The notes beneath the pieces are model-generated. The model ran no database searches and had not been told where the DNA came from. It worked only from the letters and a program-made list of their open reading frames with translations. Below, in pieces: positions 25,518 to 34,282 of a stretch of DNA of 64,000 nt. Source of the stretch: Clostridiales bacterium oral taxon 876 str. F0540 (GTDB lineage Bacteria > Bacillota > Clostridia > Clostridiales > Clostridiaceae). Position 1 is the first letter of the stretch; the number at the start of each line of letters is the position of its first letter. The translations under genes and the position numbers were made by a program. The stretch is from the NCBI GenBank assembly GCA_000466585.1, contig KE993501.1:1-64000 (forward strand). The letters are read 5' to 3'.

Positions 25518-27153
25518 ATGAAGTTATCGCTGAAGTTATCGGCGGTATAACCTGCTTTTTCCTCGATAATATTCCTGGAAGATAAAAGCTTGTGCCATTT
25601 ATTTTAACATTGAAGGCTCTTGCCGCAATTTCTTTGTCTTTGCCAACAACTAAGAGCTCAGAGCCGCCTTTTAGTATATCTGTAAGCATAAATACTAATA
25701 AATTAAAGCTGTTCTCAAGTGCCTTTTTTTCCATTAGAGTAACCATATCATTCTTCATATCTGTAAAGCCTTCTAGATCCATTGTGCTTATTTGAGAGAT
25801 TCCAATCTTTAAATTGTTAAGAGTGAATACTTTAAAGTCCTGGTGGAATATCTCATCTACAGTTCTGTTTTTAAGGGAAGTTCCTGCTTTAAACATCTCT
25901 TTAGCAAAACTATCCACATCTATGCCTGCTATTTCTGACAGCCTTTTAAGCATAAGTTTATCCACATTAGTTGAGGTTGGAGACTTAAAAAGAAGAGTAT
26001 CAGAAATTATTGCTGCACTTAAAAGTCCTGCAACCTTTTTTGAAGGTCTTATACCATTTTCAAAAAACATAGAAGCAACAATAGTTGAAGTACTTCCAAC
26101 TGGTTCGTTTCTAAAATAAATAGGATTACCTGTTTGTATATCTGCAATTCTATGATGATCAATAATTTCCATTACTTCAGCATCTTCCAGTCCATGCACA
26201 GACTGAGTTCGCTCATTATGGTCCACCAAAATAACTTTTTTTCTATTTTGACTAATTAAATGATATCTTGATATAGTTCCAACAACTTTATTATGTTTAT
26301 CAATAACCGGATAGCTTCTGTATCTGGTTTCAAGCATAACATCCTTTATTTCATCTACAAAATCATCTGTGTTAAAACTTACAATATTGTCCCTTGTCAT
26401 AACATAACTTACTGGAACACTTTGTGTTATTAGTCTTGAAGCTGTAAAAGAATCATAAGGAGTAGAAATGATAGAGCAATTTGAATTTTTGGCAAGCTCA
26501 ATTATTTCATCACTTGCTCCATGATTGCCGGTTATTATCATAAGACTTGCTCCACCCTCTATAATAACCCTTTGAGTATCTTCTCTATCGCCGCATATAA
26601 TCACATCTCCAGCTTCTATGATCTCCTTAGTGCTGTTAGGCTGCATAGCAGCTGTAACTATTTTACCATGAAGTTTAATATTTTCATCATGAATAAATAT
26701 GTAATTAGCAGATAGAGTATCAACAATATTTTCAAGCTTAGTATTACTTTTTGATAAAATATCGTTATCCCATACATCCATAGTACTGGAAAAAAGATTT
26801 GTTATAGTAGCAATTCCCATCAATGAATCATTTTCATCAACTACAGGCAGGGTTTTTGAATTGTTTTTCTTCATAATATTCCAGGCCATTTTTAAAGATA
26901 TATCAGGAGATACAGGAGCTACATTGTCGATATGAAGATCAGACACCTGAACCTTTACAGTTTCTATAAGATCAGGAACTTCAACATCAAAATAATTTAA
27001 AATAAATTGAGTTTCTCTATTGATCTCTCCGAGCCTGACTGGTGCAGCTTTCAGATTTCCAGTTTTATTTTTAAGTTCAGCATAGGAAATAGCTGCACAT
27101 ATTGAATCTGTGTCAGGATTTTTATGCCCGGTTATATAAATTAAGTCATTCAT
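25510..27153 (-). CDS. Manganese-dependent inorganic pyrophosphatase, family II with CBS and DRTGG domains
   Basis: This cytosolic enzyme hydrolyses pyrophosphate to phosphate. The 547-residue product has a DHH phosphoesterase N-terminus (GHKNPDTDS, residues 9-17), CBS domain 1 (about 70-125), a DRTGG domain (about 130-245), CBS domain 2 (about 246-300), then DHNERTQS and DHHRI metal motifs and a DHHA2 domain ending with SRKKQ. Family knowledge: CBS domains let adenine nucleotides control activity, and DRTGG-containing forms respond to diadenosine polyphosphates. Translation starts at ATG 27153 behind AGGAGGAATAATA, which is the end of a tandem repeat. Confidence 0.95.
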   Translation of the reverse strand: MNDLIYITGHKNPDTDSICAAISYAELKNKTGNLKAAPVRLGEINRETQFILNYFDVEVPDLIETVKVQVSDLHIDNVAPVSPDISLKMAWNIMKKNNSKTLPVVDENDSLMGIATITNLFSSTMDVWDNDILSKSNTKLENIVDTLSANYIFIHDENIKLHGKIVTAAMQPNSTKEIIEAGDVIICGDREDTQRVIIEGGASLMIITGNHGASDEIIELAKNSNCSIISTPYDSFTASRLITQSVPVSYVMTRDNIVSFNTDDFVDEIKDVMLETRYRSYPVIDKHNKVVGTISRYHLISQNRKKVILVDHNERTQSVHGLEDAEVMEIIDHHRIADIQTGNPIYFRNEPVGSTSTIVASMFFENGIRPSKKVAGLLSAAIISDTLLFKSPTSTNVDKLMLKRLSEIAGIDVDSFAKEMFKAGTSLKNRTVDEIFHQDFKVFTLNNLKIGISQISTMDLEGFTDMKNDMVTLMEKKALENSFNLLVFMLTDILKGGSELLVVGKDKEIAARAFNVKINGTSFYLPGILSRKKQVIPPITSAITSLK

Positions 27154-27161
27154 TTATTATT

Positions 27162-27247
27162 CCTCCTTTTAGTCGGAAGCACTGAGCAATCAAAGATCAC
27201 TCGCTCCCGCTCGCTAATTGCTCGTTAAAGGCCATTTAGGCATTTAA
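27162..27247 (-). repeat. Tandem structured repeat, gene-proximal copy
   Basis: An 86-bp unit read on the minus strand: small hairpin with TAAAT loop (GCC/GGC), then GAGCAAT/ATTGCTC stem enclosing a GC-rich core (GCGAGCGGGAGCGAGTG), ending CCGACTAAAAGGAGG. The last bases serve as the RBS of the pyrophosphatase gene. The core stands out from the AT-rich surroundings. It is about 80% identical to the distal copy. Confidence 0.8.
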
Positions 27248-27332
27248 CCTCCTTTTAGTCGGAAACACTGAGTAGTCTAAACCCACTCGCTCCGCTCGCA
27301 AAGTACTCGTTAGAGGTCATTTAGACCTTTAA
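27248..27332 (-). repeat. Tandem structured repeat, distal copy
   Basis: An 85-bp unit directly adjoining the proximal copy in the same orientation. Its hairpins are AGGTC-TAAAT-GACCT and GAGTA/TACTC. Compared with the proximal copy, one base pair in each stem has changed on both sides (T-A to C-G), keeping pairing. It also ends in AAAAGGAGG, and a third GGAGG (27333-27337, minus strand) precedes it. Confidence 0.8.
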
Positions 27333-27528
27333 CCTCCGTTCATTTAATCCTTAAGTATCTTAATTGTAAGGGTAATTACTCTCCTTGTAAATAGTTTAAG
27401 TTCTTTTTTAAATATTTATAATATAATAACATTTCTTCATAACTGTGGACATCCCTTCATATATATTAATGAATAAAACATACCTTAAGACTACAAAGAG
27501 GTAAAAACTATAGCACAGGAGGGATAGA
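27333..27528 (+). promoter_or_regulatory. Divergent promoter region, pyrophosphatase and Ca2+-ATPase
   Basis: This AT-rich stretch must hold promoters for both flanking genes. On the plus strand a TATAAT (27418-27423) with a weak TTTAAG 16 nt upstream is possible. No convincing minus-strand pair was found. The ATPase RBS is GGAGGGA at 27517-27523. Confidence 0.35.
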
Positions 27529-30072
27529 ATGCAAAATAGTGAAGCTTTAATGAAAGGCTTAACAAAGAACGAAGCAGAAAAAAGGCTTAAAACCTATGGC
27601 CCTAATCAACTAGAGAATAAGAAGAGTATTTCGCCAATTAAAATATTTTTATCTCAATTTAACGATTTTATAGTATGGGTTCTAATTGCAGCTACAATAA
27701 TATCGGGAATAATGGGTGAAAAAGCTGATGCTATCACCATACTAATAATTGTTATAATGAATTCTATTTTAGGATTTATTCAAGAGTATAAAACAGAGAA
27801 ATCATTAGAAGCATTGAAAAAATTAGCAGCTCCAACCTCAAAAGTAGTCAGGGAGGGTAAAATTGAAGTAATAAATGCTGAAAACTTAGTTCCCGGAGAT
27901 TTAATTATACTGGAAAGTGGAGATAGAATTCCAGCTGACTGTATGATAATTCAAGATAGCACAGTAATGGTAGATGAATCACTTTTAACCGGAGAATCTG
28001 TAGGTGTTAATAAAAGTTCTAAAGATAAGGAAAATCAGCTTTATATGGGAACGGTTTTGTTAACAGGAAAGACTGTTGCTCGAATTACCGAGACAGGCAT
28101 GAAAACAGAAATGGGCAAAATAGCTAACATGCTTCAAGATATTGAAAGTGATAAGTCTCCCCTCAAAGAAAGGCTTAATTCACTAGGAAAAATATTGGTT
28201 GTATTATGTGTAGTAATCTGTGCAATAGTAACTGTTATGGGAATATGGAGAGGTCAAAATGCTTATGAAATGTTTCTTCTTGGAGTTAGTCTTGCAGTTG
28301 CAGCTATACCTGAAGGCCTGGCAGCAATTGTAACAGTGGCCTTAGCTTTAGGGGTTTCAAGAATGCTAAAGAGAAACTCGTTAGTAAGAAAGCTTCCTGC
28401 TGTTGAAACATTAGGTTGTACCTCAATTATATGCAGTGATAAAACGGGTACTTTAACACAAAATAATATGACGGTGAAGGTTATATACAGCAATGATTCA
28501 ACTTATAATGTAGACAAGGATGGCGTTCCCAGTAATGACTTATTGAGAAGAGCTTTTGTTTACTGCAACGATTGCAGCTATGATGATAAGGAAAATTCCA
28601 CTCAAAAAAGCTTATTTGGTGATCCAACTGAGACCGCATTAATTAAAGTATTTTTTAAAGATACAAAATCATATATTAATTTTCTTTCAAAGGGAAAAAG
28701 AAGCTACGATATTCCTTTTGACTCTGATAGAAAAATGATGTCTGTAATTATCAGAGAAGACAAAAAAGACTGCTGCTATGTGAAAGGTGCACCTGAGAGG
28801 CTTATTCAAAGGTGTAAGTACATATTAATAAATAATGAAGTAAAACCATTAACGGCTAATTATAAAGAAAAGATTTTGGCTGCAGTAGAAGGTATGTCTT
28901 TTAACGCTCTAAGATGTATTGCCGCAGCTTATAAAGATTCAGATCTAGTAAAAGGCAGCAGCCTAGAGAATGACCTTATATTTTTAGGAGTTGCAGGAAT
29001 TATTGATCCTCCTAGAAAGGAAGTCAAAGATGCGGTTTTAAAATGTAAAGTTGCAGGAATACGTCCTGTAATGATAACAGGAGATCATAAAAATACTGCC
29101 TTTGCTATAGGTAAAGAACTAGACATATGCAAGAATCAGTCTGAAGTAATAACCGGTGATGAGCTTGATACTTTAAGTGATAAAGAATTACTTAATAGAA
29201 TGAGCAAGGTTAGTGTTTTTGCTCGTGTAAGCCCAAATCACAAGCTAAGAATAGTCAAGCTATTTAAGAAAAAAGGCTATATTGTTGCTATGACAGGCGA
29301 TGGAGTAAATGATGCCCCTGCTGTTAAAGAGGCTGACATAGGAATTTCTATGGGGATTTCAGGCACTGATGTAACAAAAGAAGCATCTTCAATGATATTA
29401 CTAGATGATAACTTTGCTACAATCGTTGCTGCTGTAGAAGAGGGAAGGGTAATCTACGATAATATAAGAAAATTTATAAGGTATTTGCTTTCTTGTAATT
29501 TAGGTGAAGTTCTTACTATGTTTTTAGCGTCGCTTTTATATTTAGACACTCCGCTTCTTCCTATACAAATTTTATTTGTTAACCTGATTACCGATGGACT
29601 TCCGGCTATAGCTTTAGGTGTAGATCCTGCTGATAAGGATATAATGTATCAAAAGCCAAGGCCTAAAAATGAACATATTTTTGCAAGAGGATTAAAAGAA
29701 AAGATAGTTATAAGAGGAAGCCTTATTGGTGTTTGTACTGTTTTAGCGTTCTTGGCAGGCAGATATTATGGAATGAATTTAAGTACTTGCAGAACTTTAG
29801 CTTTAGGCACTTTAATAATGTCACAGCTTATTCATGTTTTTGAATGTAGATCAGAGAAACATTCAATATTTGAAATAAATATATTAACTAACATTTATCT
29901 TGTCGGAGCAGTATTAGTATCTATAACAATGCTTTGTCTTGTTTTATATGTTCCTTTCTTGCAGGCTATATTTAAAACTGTTGCTTTAAATTTTGGTCAG
30001 TGGATGATAGTAATATTCTTCTCAAGCTTTATAGCATTTATCAACAGCTTATATTTGTATATAAAGAGATAA
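27529..30072 (+). CDS. P-type cation-transporting ATPase, Ca2+-type (P2A)
   Basis: This membrane pump is predicted to export cations, most likely Ca2+, using ATP. The 847-residue protein has the cation-ATPase N-domain, the actuator motif TGES (DESLLTGES), the M4 motif VAAIPEGLAAIVTVALALGV with PEGL, phosphorylation motif D304-KTGT, a nucleotide-binding domain with KGAPE, and the hinge GDGVNDAPAVKEADIGI. About ten membrane helices are visible. M6 carries NLITDGLPAIALGVDP, which matches SERCA-type Ca2+ sites (N..TD). Substrate is inferred from these motifs; Mn2+ remains possible. It stands alone, before a bidirectional terminator. Confidence 0.92.
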   Translation: MQNSEALMKGLTKNEAEKRLKTYGPNQLENKKSISPIKIFLSQFNDFIVWVLIAATIISGIMGEKADAITILIIVIMNSILGFIQEYKTEKSLEALKKLAAPTSKVVREGKIEVINAENLVPGDLIILESGDRIPADCMIIQDSTVMVDESLLTGESVGVNKSSKDKENQLYMGTVLLTGKTVARITETGMKTEMGKIANMLQDIESDKSPLKERLNSLGKILVVLCVVICAIVTVMGIWRGQNAYEMFLLGVSLAVAAIPEGLAAIVTVALALGVSRMLKRNSLVRKLPAVETLGCTSIICSDKTGTLTQNNMTVKVIYSNDSTYNVDKDGVPSNDLLRRAFVYCNDCSYDDKENSTQKSLFGDPTETALIKVFFKDTKSYINFLSKGKRSYDIPFDSDRKMMSVIIREDKKDCCYVKGAPERLIQRCKYILINNEVKPLTANYKEKILAAVEGMSFNALRCIAAAYKDSDLVKGSSLENDLIFLGVAGIIDPPRKEVKDAVLKCKVAGIRPVMITGDHKNTAFAIGKELDICKNQSEVITGDELDTLSDKELLNRMSKVSVFARVSPNHKLRIVKLFKKKGYIVAMTGDGVNDAPAVKEADIGISMGISGTDVTKEASSMILLDDNFATIVAAVEEGRVIYDNIRKFIRYLLSCNLGEVLTMFLASLLYLDTPLLPIQILFVNLITDGLPAIALGVDPADKDIMYQKPRPKNEHIFARGLKEKIVIRGSLIGVCTVLAFLAGRYYGMNLSTCRTLALGTLIMSQLIHVFECRSEKHSIFEINILTNIYLVGAVLVSITMLCLVLYVPFLQAIFKTVALNFGQWMIVIFFSSFIAFINSLYLYIKR

Positions 30073-30073
30073 G

Positions 30074-30112
30074 AATAAAATAAGAAGTGGATTTTCCACT
30101 TCTTATTTTATT
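30074..30112. terminator. Bidirectional terminator (copy 2 of the shared stem)
   Basis: Arms 30074-30091 and 30095-30112 pair over 18 bp around a TTT loop. The left arm is identical to that of the terminator at 25482. In both copies the minus-strand gene stops at the same offset in the right arm. Confidence 0.9.
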
Positions 30113-30507
30113 CTTTGAACCTTTTGAATTCTTTGTACTTTGCCTTCAACAGGAATCAAGTCTTTTTTAGTTGTAAGATTTCTAACATTCATAATAGATA
30201 TAAGTTCTCTGCCTTCTTTACCTTTTTTACCCTTTAAGCCCTGAATAATAACAAGATTTCCTTGGTTTACAGTAATGAAAGAAGGTTTTTTAAACCATTT
30301 ATTTTTCTTATAAAAACATTTTACAACAGTTTTACTTCTATCAGGTTTTACAATTAGAGTAGCTGTTAATTTGTGGAATATCCATAAAATAGTCTTTTCC
30401 TCGATTTTAGCTGATACAACATTTCCTTGAACTTGTGTTATTCTATCACCATATCTTTTTAAATAGGTTTCAGTGTAGTACTTTGAAAATTTCTCTTTAA
30501 TACTCAT
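30103..30507 (-). CDS. Conserved-looking basic protein, possible OB-like fold, function unknown
   Basis: The 134-residue product is basic and beta-rich (ITQVQGNVVSAKIEEKTILW, then LTATLIVKPDRSKTVVKCFY), without signal peptide or membrane helix. The alternation of short strands resembles small OB-type nucleic-acid-binding proteins, but no family signature is recognised. RBS AAAGGAGT precedes its ATG. It is monocistronic, converging on the Ca2+-ATPase gene, with hypC in divergent orientation about 280 bp away. Confidence 0.7.
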   Translation of the reverse strand: MSIKEKFSKYYTETYLKRYGDRITQVQGNVVSAKIEEKTILWIFHKLTATLIVKPDRSKTVVKCFYKKNKWFKKPSFITVNQGNLVIIQGLKGKKGKEGRELISIMNVRNLTTKKDLIPVEGKVQRIQKVQRIK

Positions 30508-30689
30508 ATGTATAACTCCTTTACTATGTATTTATTTAATTATTTATACTTATGCATGTTTAAAATTATAACAACATATTATAAAATGGCATTTTTATCT
30601 ACATTATAACATAATATATTTGCATTTAAAACATCTATATTATAGTTTTCCAAATAAGTTTATAACTATGTTTATATTTTAACTTTTAG

Positions 30690-30718
30690 TTACAAAGTAT
30701 GTAAAGTTGTGATATTAT
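30690..30718 (+). promoter_or_regulatory. Vegetative promoter of the hyp operon
   Basis: TTACAA (30690-30695), 17-nt spacer and TATTAT (30713-30718) preceded by TGA, an extended -10. The rest of the 30508-30785 gap shows no gene. The predicted start near 30725 leaves about 60 nt of leader before hypC. Confidence 0.65.
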
Positions 30719-30785
30719 TATGAATATAGAATCAATATCGAATTTGGTAAAAATATAATGTATTTTGAAATAGAGGTGAATTTAA

Positions 30786-31013
30786 ATGTGTTTAGGGCTG
30801 CCTTTAAAAATAATAGAAATTAGTGGTAAAGAAGCAGTTGGTGAATTAAATGGCATTAGAAGAAAAGTTAGAATAGATTTAATTGAAAACTTAAATGTTG
30901 GAGAATATGTTATGGTGCATGCAGGTTTCGCCATAGAAAAAATAGAGGAAGCTGATGCATTGGAGACTTTAGAAATAGTTGATGAATTAGAAAAAGCAGC
31001 AGGAAGCAATTAA
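30786..31013 (+). CDS. hypC: Hydrogenase maturation chaperone HypC
   Basis: HypC (75 aa) carries the iron precursor with HypD and delivers the Fe(CN)2CO group to the large subunit of [NiFe] hydrogenase. The invariant N-terminal cysteine (MCLGLPLKI, C2) and the GEYVMVHAGFAIEKI block are present. It has an AGAGGTGA RBS. It is first in a five-gene plus-strand group hypC-D-E-A-B. Confidence 0.95.
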   Translation: MCLGLPLKIIEISGKEAVGELNGIRRKVRIDLIENLNVGEYVMVHAGFAIEKIEEADALETLEIVDELEKAAGSN

Positions 31014-31045
31014 TATTAAAAGGAATTTAAAAGAGGTGTTTTAAG

Positions 31046-32119
31046 ATGGACATGCAATTGATTAATAAGCAGCTGAAGTATATAAATTCCTTTGAAGGCA
31101 ATATAAATCTAATGGAAGTATGTGGTACACATACTATGGCTATAAGCAAATTTGGTATTAGAACTTTGATAAACAGCAATATCAATTTAATTTCCGGTCC
31201 AGGCTGTCCTGTATGCGTAACTCCGGATATATATTTAGATTACATATATGACTTGTCTTTAAAAGATGATATAGTTGTGGCTACCTATGGAGATATGATA
31301 AGAGTGCCTGGTTCTGATCCAGCCAGAACACTTGAAAATGCAAAAGCTAAGGGTGCAACTGTAAAAATGGTGTATTCCAGCATGGATGCATTAAAACTTA
31401 CAGAAAAATATAAGGATAAAAAAGTGGTTTTTCTGGGAATTGGTTTTGAAACTACAGCTCCTGCTACGGCAATAGCTGTAAGAGAGGCACAAGACTTAGG
31501 AATATCGAATTTTTATGTACTCTCTATGCACAAGTTAGTTGAACCTGTAATGAGACTGCTTTTAGAAGATAAAGAACTGGAGATTCATGGATTTTTATGC
31601 CCTGGCCACGTTGGAGTTGTTATTGGAGAAGAAGGCTTCAAATTTTTAGAACAGTATAATTGTCCGGGAGCAATTGCCGGCTTTGAGATGGAAGAAGTAG
31701 TAAGTGGAATTTTTAAGTTGGTTAAGAATATTAAGGAAGAATCATGTAATCTAGAAAACCCATATAAAAAATTAGTAAGACCTAAAGGGAATAAAGCTGC
31801 GCAGGCTTTAATACAAAATACTTTTAAAGTTGAAGACGATTACTGGAGAGGCATGGGATTAATAAGTTCGAGCGGACTTAAACTTTCTGATGAATTTGAA
31901 AAGTTTAATATAGAAAATATATATAAAATTCCTCAAAATAAAGTAGTAAAAAATAATGGCTGCAGATGCGGAGATGTTCTTAAAGGAAAGATTAAACCTA
32001 ACGAGTGCAGCTTGTTTAAAAATGTATGTAATCCGGAAAATCCAATAGGACCATGCATGGTTTCAAGTGAGGGAAGTTGTTCTGCTTACTTCAAGTATTC
32101 ACCTGTTAGTATGACATAG
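31046..32119 (+). CDS. hypD: Hydrogenase maturation protein HypD
   Basis: HypD is the Fe-S scaffold where the Fe(CN)2CO unit is assembled. The 357-residue product has the CGTHT motif (MEVCGTHTMAI), GPGCPVCVTP, GFETTAPATA and a C-terminal cluster-binding region rich in Cys (CRCGDVLKG, NECSLF, CNPENPIGPCMVSSEGSC). Length is typical. An AAGAGGTG RBS precedes the ATG. Confidence 0.96.
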   Translation: MDMQLINKQLKYINSFEGNINLMEVCGTHTMAISKFGIRTLINSNINLISGPGCPVCVTPDIYLDYIYDLSLKDDIVVATYGDMIRVPGSDPARTLENAKAKGATVKMVYSSMDALKLTEKYKDKKVVFLGIGFETTAPATAIAVREAQDLGISNFYVLSMHKLVEPVMRLLLEDKELEIHGFLCPGHVGVVIGEEGFKFLEQYNCPGAIAGFEMEEVVSGIFKLVKNIKEESCNLENPYKKLVRPKGNKAAQALIQNTFKVEDDYWRGMGLISSSGLKLSDEFEKFNIENIYKIPQNKVVKNNGCRCGDVLKGKIKPNECSLFKNVCNPENPIGPCMVSSEGSCSAYFKYSPVSMT

Positions 32120-32155
32120 CAAGTCAGAAAAATTTACTGACTCATTAAATTAGGA

Positions 32156-32210
32156 AGATATCAAGATAAGAAGATATCGCGATATATTCTTATCTTGATA
32201 TCTAGTTTTT
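32156..32210 (+). terminator. Perfect 17-bp hairpin between hypD and hypE
   Basis: Arms 32156-32172 and 32187-32203 are perfectly complementary around a 14-nt loop that itself contains the palindrome TATCGCGATA, followed by AGTTTTT. It may terminate or attenuate transcription inside the hyp group, or be a repeated palindromic element: part of it resembles 1086-1131. Confidence 0.65.
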
Positions 32211-32257
32211 AAAAATAAGGATATAAAATTAATTTTGACTTAAAAGGAGGACGGACT

Positions 32258-33259
32258 ATGGATGAAATTATATCTATGTCTCATGGCAATGGAGGCAAGA
32301 AAACTTCAAGTCTTATAGAAAATATTATACTTCCAAGCTTTGATAACAAGGCACTTAATAGTCTTGGAGATGGTGCACTGCTAAGTGTTTCTGCAAATAT
32401 TGCTTTTTCAACAGATAGCTTTGTTATATATCCATACTTTTTCCCTGGTGGAGATATAGGAAAGCTTAGTGTTTGTGGTACAGTAAATGATTTGTTGATG
32501 TGTGGAAGTATACCTAAGTATTTGAGCTTGTCTTTGATAGTTGAGGAAGGTTTAAAGATAGATGAACTAAAAAAGATTATTGATTCCATAAGTAAAACTG
32601 CAGAAAAAGCTAATGTGAAGATCGTAACAGGAGATACGAAAGTAGTTGATAGAGGCCACGGACATGGAATTTATATAAATACTGCAGGTATAGGAGAAAA
32701 AATAAAAGGTATAGATTTGGGACGACATAGGATTGAAAAAGGAGACAAAGTTATAGTAACCGGAAGTGTAGGCAATCACGGTATATCAATCTTATGTGCA
32801 AGAGAAAATCTTTTAGAAGGCGATATTGTTTCTGATTGTGCTGTTTTAAATGATGTTGTAAATACAATTTTAAGCTTCGGGCATGATGTTAAAATATTAA
32901 GAGATCCGACAAGAGGAGGGGTAGCAACAACTTTAAATGAATTTGTTGAAAAAAGTTCACTTTCAATAGAGCTTTTAGAAGATAAAATACCGGTTGATTT
33001 AAATGTTAAAACAGCATGCGATTTGCTTGGTCTGGATCCTTTATATAGTGCCAACGAAGGAAAGGTGCTTATAGTTGCAGCTCCTGATGCAGCAGATAAC
33101 ATAGTGAATTCTTTACGAAAGCTTGAACTTTCAAAAGATGCACAGGTTATAGGAGAAGTAGTTGACTATATGCCTTCAAAGGTAATACTTAGAAGCAGCT
33201 TTGGAGGAAGGCGTATACTTGATAAATTGAGTCATGATATTCTTCCAAGAATCTGCTAA
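32258..33259 (+). CDS. hypE: Hydrogenase maturation protein HypE
   Basis: HypE dehydrates a C-terminal thiocarbamate to the thiocyanate that supplies cyanide ligands. The 333-residue PurM/AIRS-type protein has MSHGNGGKK, GDGALLS, the ATP-binding TGDTKVV and DPTRGGVATTLNEF blocks, and ends with the required C-terminal cysteine (LPRIC, C333). RBS AAAGGAGGA is strong. Its substrate is made by HypF, which is not encoded in this group. Confidence 0.96.
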   Translation: MDEIISMSHGNGGKKTSSLIENIILPSFDNKALNSLGDGALLSVSANIAFSTDSFVIYPYFFPGGDIGKLSVCGTVNDLLMCGSIPKYLSLSLIVEEGLKIDELKKIIDSISKTAEKANVKIVTGDTKVVDRGHGHGIYINTAGIGEKIKGIDLGRHRIEKGDKVIVTGSVGNHGISILCARENLLEGDIVSDCAVLNDVVNTILSFGHDVKILRDPTRGGVATTLNEFVEKSSLSIELLEDKIPVDLNVKTACDLLGLDPLYSANEGKVLIVAAPDAADNIVNSLRKLELSKDAQVIGEVVDYMPSKVILRSSFGGRRILDKLSHDILPRIC

Positions 33260-33274
33260 AGAAGGAGAAATAAA

Positions 33275-33631
33275 ATGCATGAACTACCGATTACAGAAAG
33301 TATAGTAAGAATAGCAGCAGATGAAGCTCTTAAACATAATGTGAGCAAAATAAATGAAATTAGAATAAAGGTTGGTGAGCTCTCGGGTTTGGTACCGGAG
33401 TGCATACAATACTATTTTGATGTAGTAAGTCTCGGAACAAAAGTGGAGGGAGCAAAGCTAATTATTAATAAACTTCCTATAATTATGAAGTGTGTTAACT
33501 GTAATTTTAATGGTGAAACAGATAAGTTTATTGAAAATAAGTGTCCCAATTGCGGAGGCACACAGCTCAAGATGGTAGGAGGAAATGAATTTTATATCGA
33601 CAGTATGGAGGTAGAGAAAGATGGAGATTAA
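33275..33631 (+). CDS. hypA: Hydrogenase nickel-incorporation protein HypA
   Basis: HypA inserts Ni into the hydrogenase large subunit together with HypB. The 118-residue product begins MHEL with Ni-binding H2 and has the zinc site CVNC...CPNC at about residues 73-93. Length is normal. It overlaps hypB by 11 nt, indicating coupled synthesis of the two partners. Confidence 0.95.
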   Translation: MHELPITESIVRIAADEALKHNVSKINEIRIKVGELSGLVPECIQYYFDVVSLGTKVEGAKLIINKLPIIMKCVNCNFNGETDKFIENKCPNCGGTQLKMVGGNEFYIDSMEVEKDGD

Positions 33632-34262
33632 AGTTGTAAGACAGATACTTGAATGGAATGAAAATTGTCATTTGGAGCTTCAAAAATTGTTTAATGAAAA
33701 TAAAATCTTAATGATAAATATTATGGGTTCTCCTGGAGGCGGAAAGACTACATTTATAACAAGACTAATTGAGGAACTTAGAAATGAGTACAATATAGGA
33801 ATAATCGAAGGAGACGTAGCAGGTCAGGTTGATGCGGAGAAAATACAAGCTATGGGAATCCCTGTAGTTCAATTAAATACTGATGGGGCTTGTCATATTG
33901 AAGCTATGTCTATAAAAAATATACTCCCTTATTTTGATTTAAAAAACTTAGATATTATAATAGTTGAAAATATAGGAAATCTAGTTTGCCCGGCTGAGTT
34001 CGATATTGGAGAACATCTGAAAATTGCACTTTTAAGTGTTCCTGAAGGAGACGACAAGGTTGAAAAATATCCTTTGATGTTTACAAGGGCAAATGCTCTC
34101 GTTATTTCAAAGTATGATATGAAAAATTATTTTTACTTTGATGATGACAGAGTTATTAGTAATGCAAAGAAGCTTAATAGCGAGCTTAATATATTTAAAG
34201 TAAATTCTTCTAAAGGAGAAGGTATAGACGAAGTTGTTGAATATATAAAGTCTCATATGTAA
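33621..34262 (+). CDS. hypB: Hydrogenase nickel-incorporation GTPase HypB
   Basis: HypB is a SIMIBI-class GTPase acting with HypA. The 213-residue protein has the P-loop GSPGGGKTTF, EGDVAGQVDAEKI, the metal-site region DGACHIEAM, ENIGNLVCPAEFDIGE and a C-terminal NSSKGEG. It lacks the His-rich or CxxCGC N-terminal nickel-storage extension of some homologues. The ATG lies inside the end of hypA. Confidence 0.96.
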   Translation: MEIKVVRQILEWNENCHLELQKLFNENKILMINIMGSPGGGKTTFITRLIEELRNEYNIGIIEGDVAGQVDAEKIQAMGIPVVQLNTDGACHIEAMSIKNILPYFDLKNLDIIIVENIGNLVCPAEFDIGEHLKIALLSVPEGDDKVEKYPLMFTRANALVISKYDMKNYFYFDDDRVISNAKKLNSELNIFKVNSSKGEGIDEVVEYIKSHM

Positions 34263-34282
34263 AAAATATGAGCTGAGTACAC

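Noticed and set aside
27180..27332. Small minus-strand ORFs (about 12-21 codons) within the tandem repeats, starting ATGACCTCT and ATGGCCTTT
   Set aside because: Reading frames differ between copies because of a 1-nt insertion and early stop, while the helices are conserved; structure explains the pattern better than coding.
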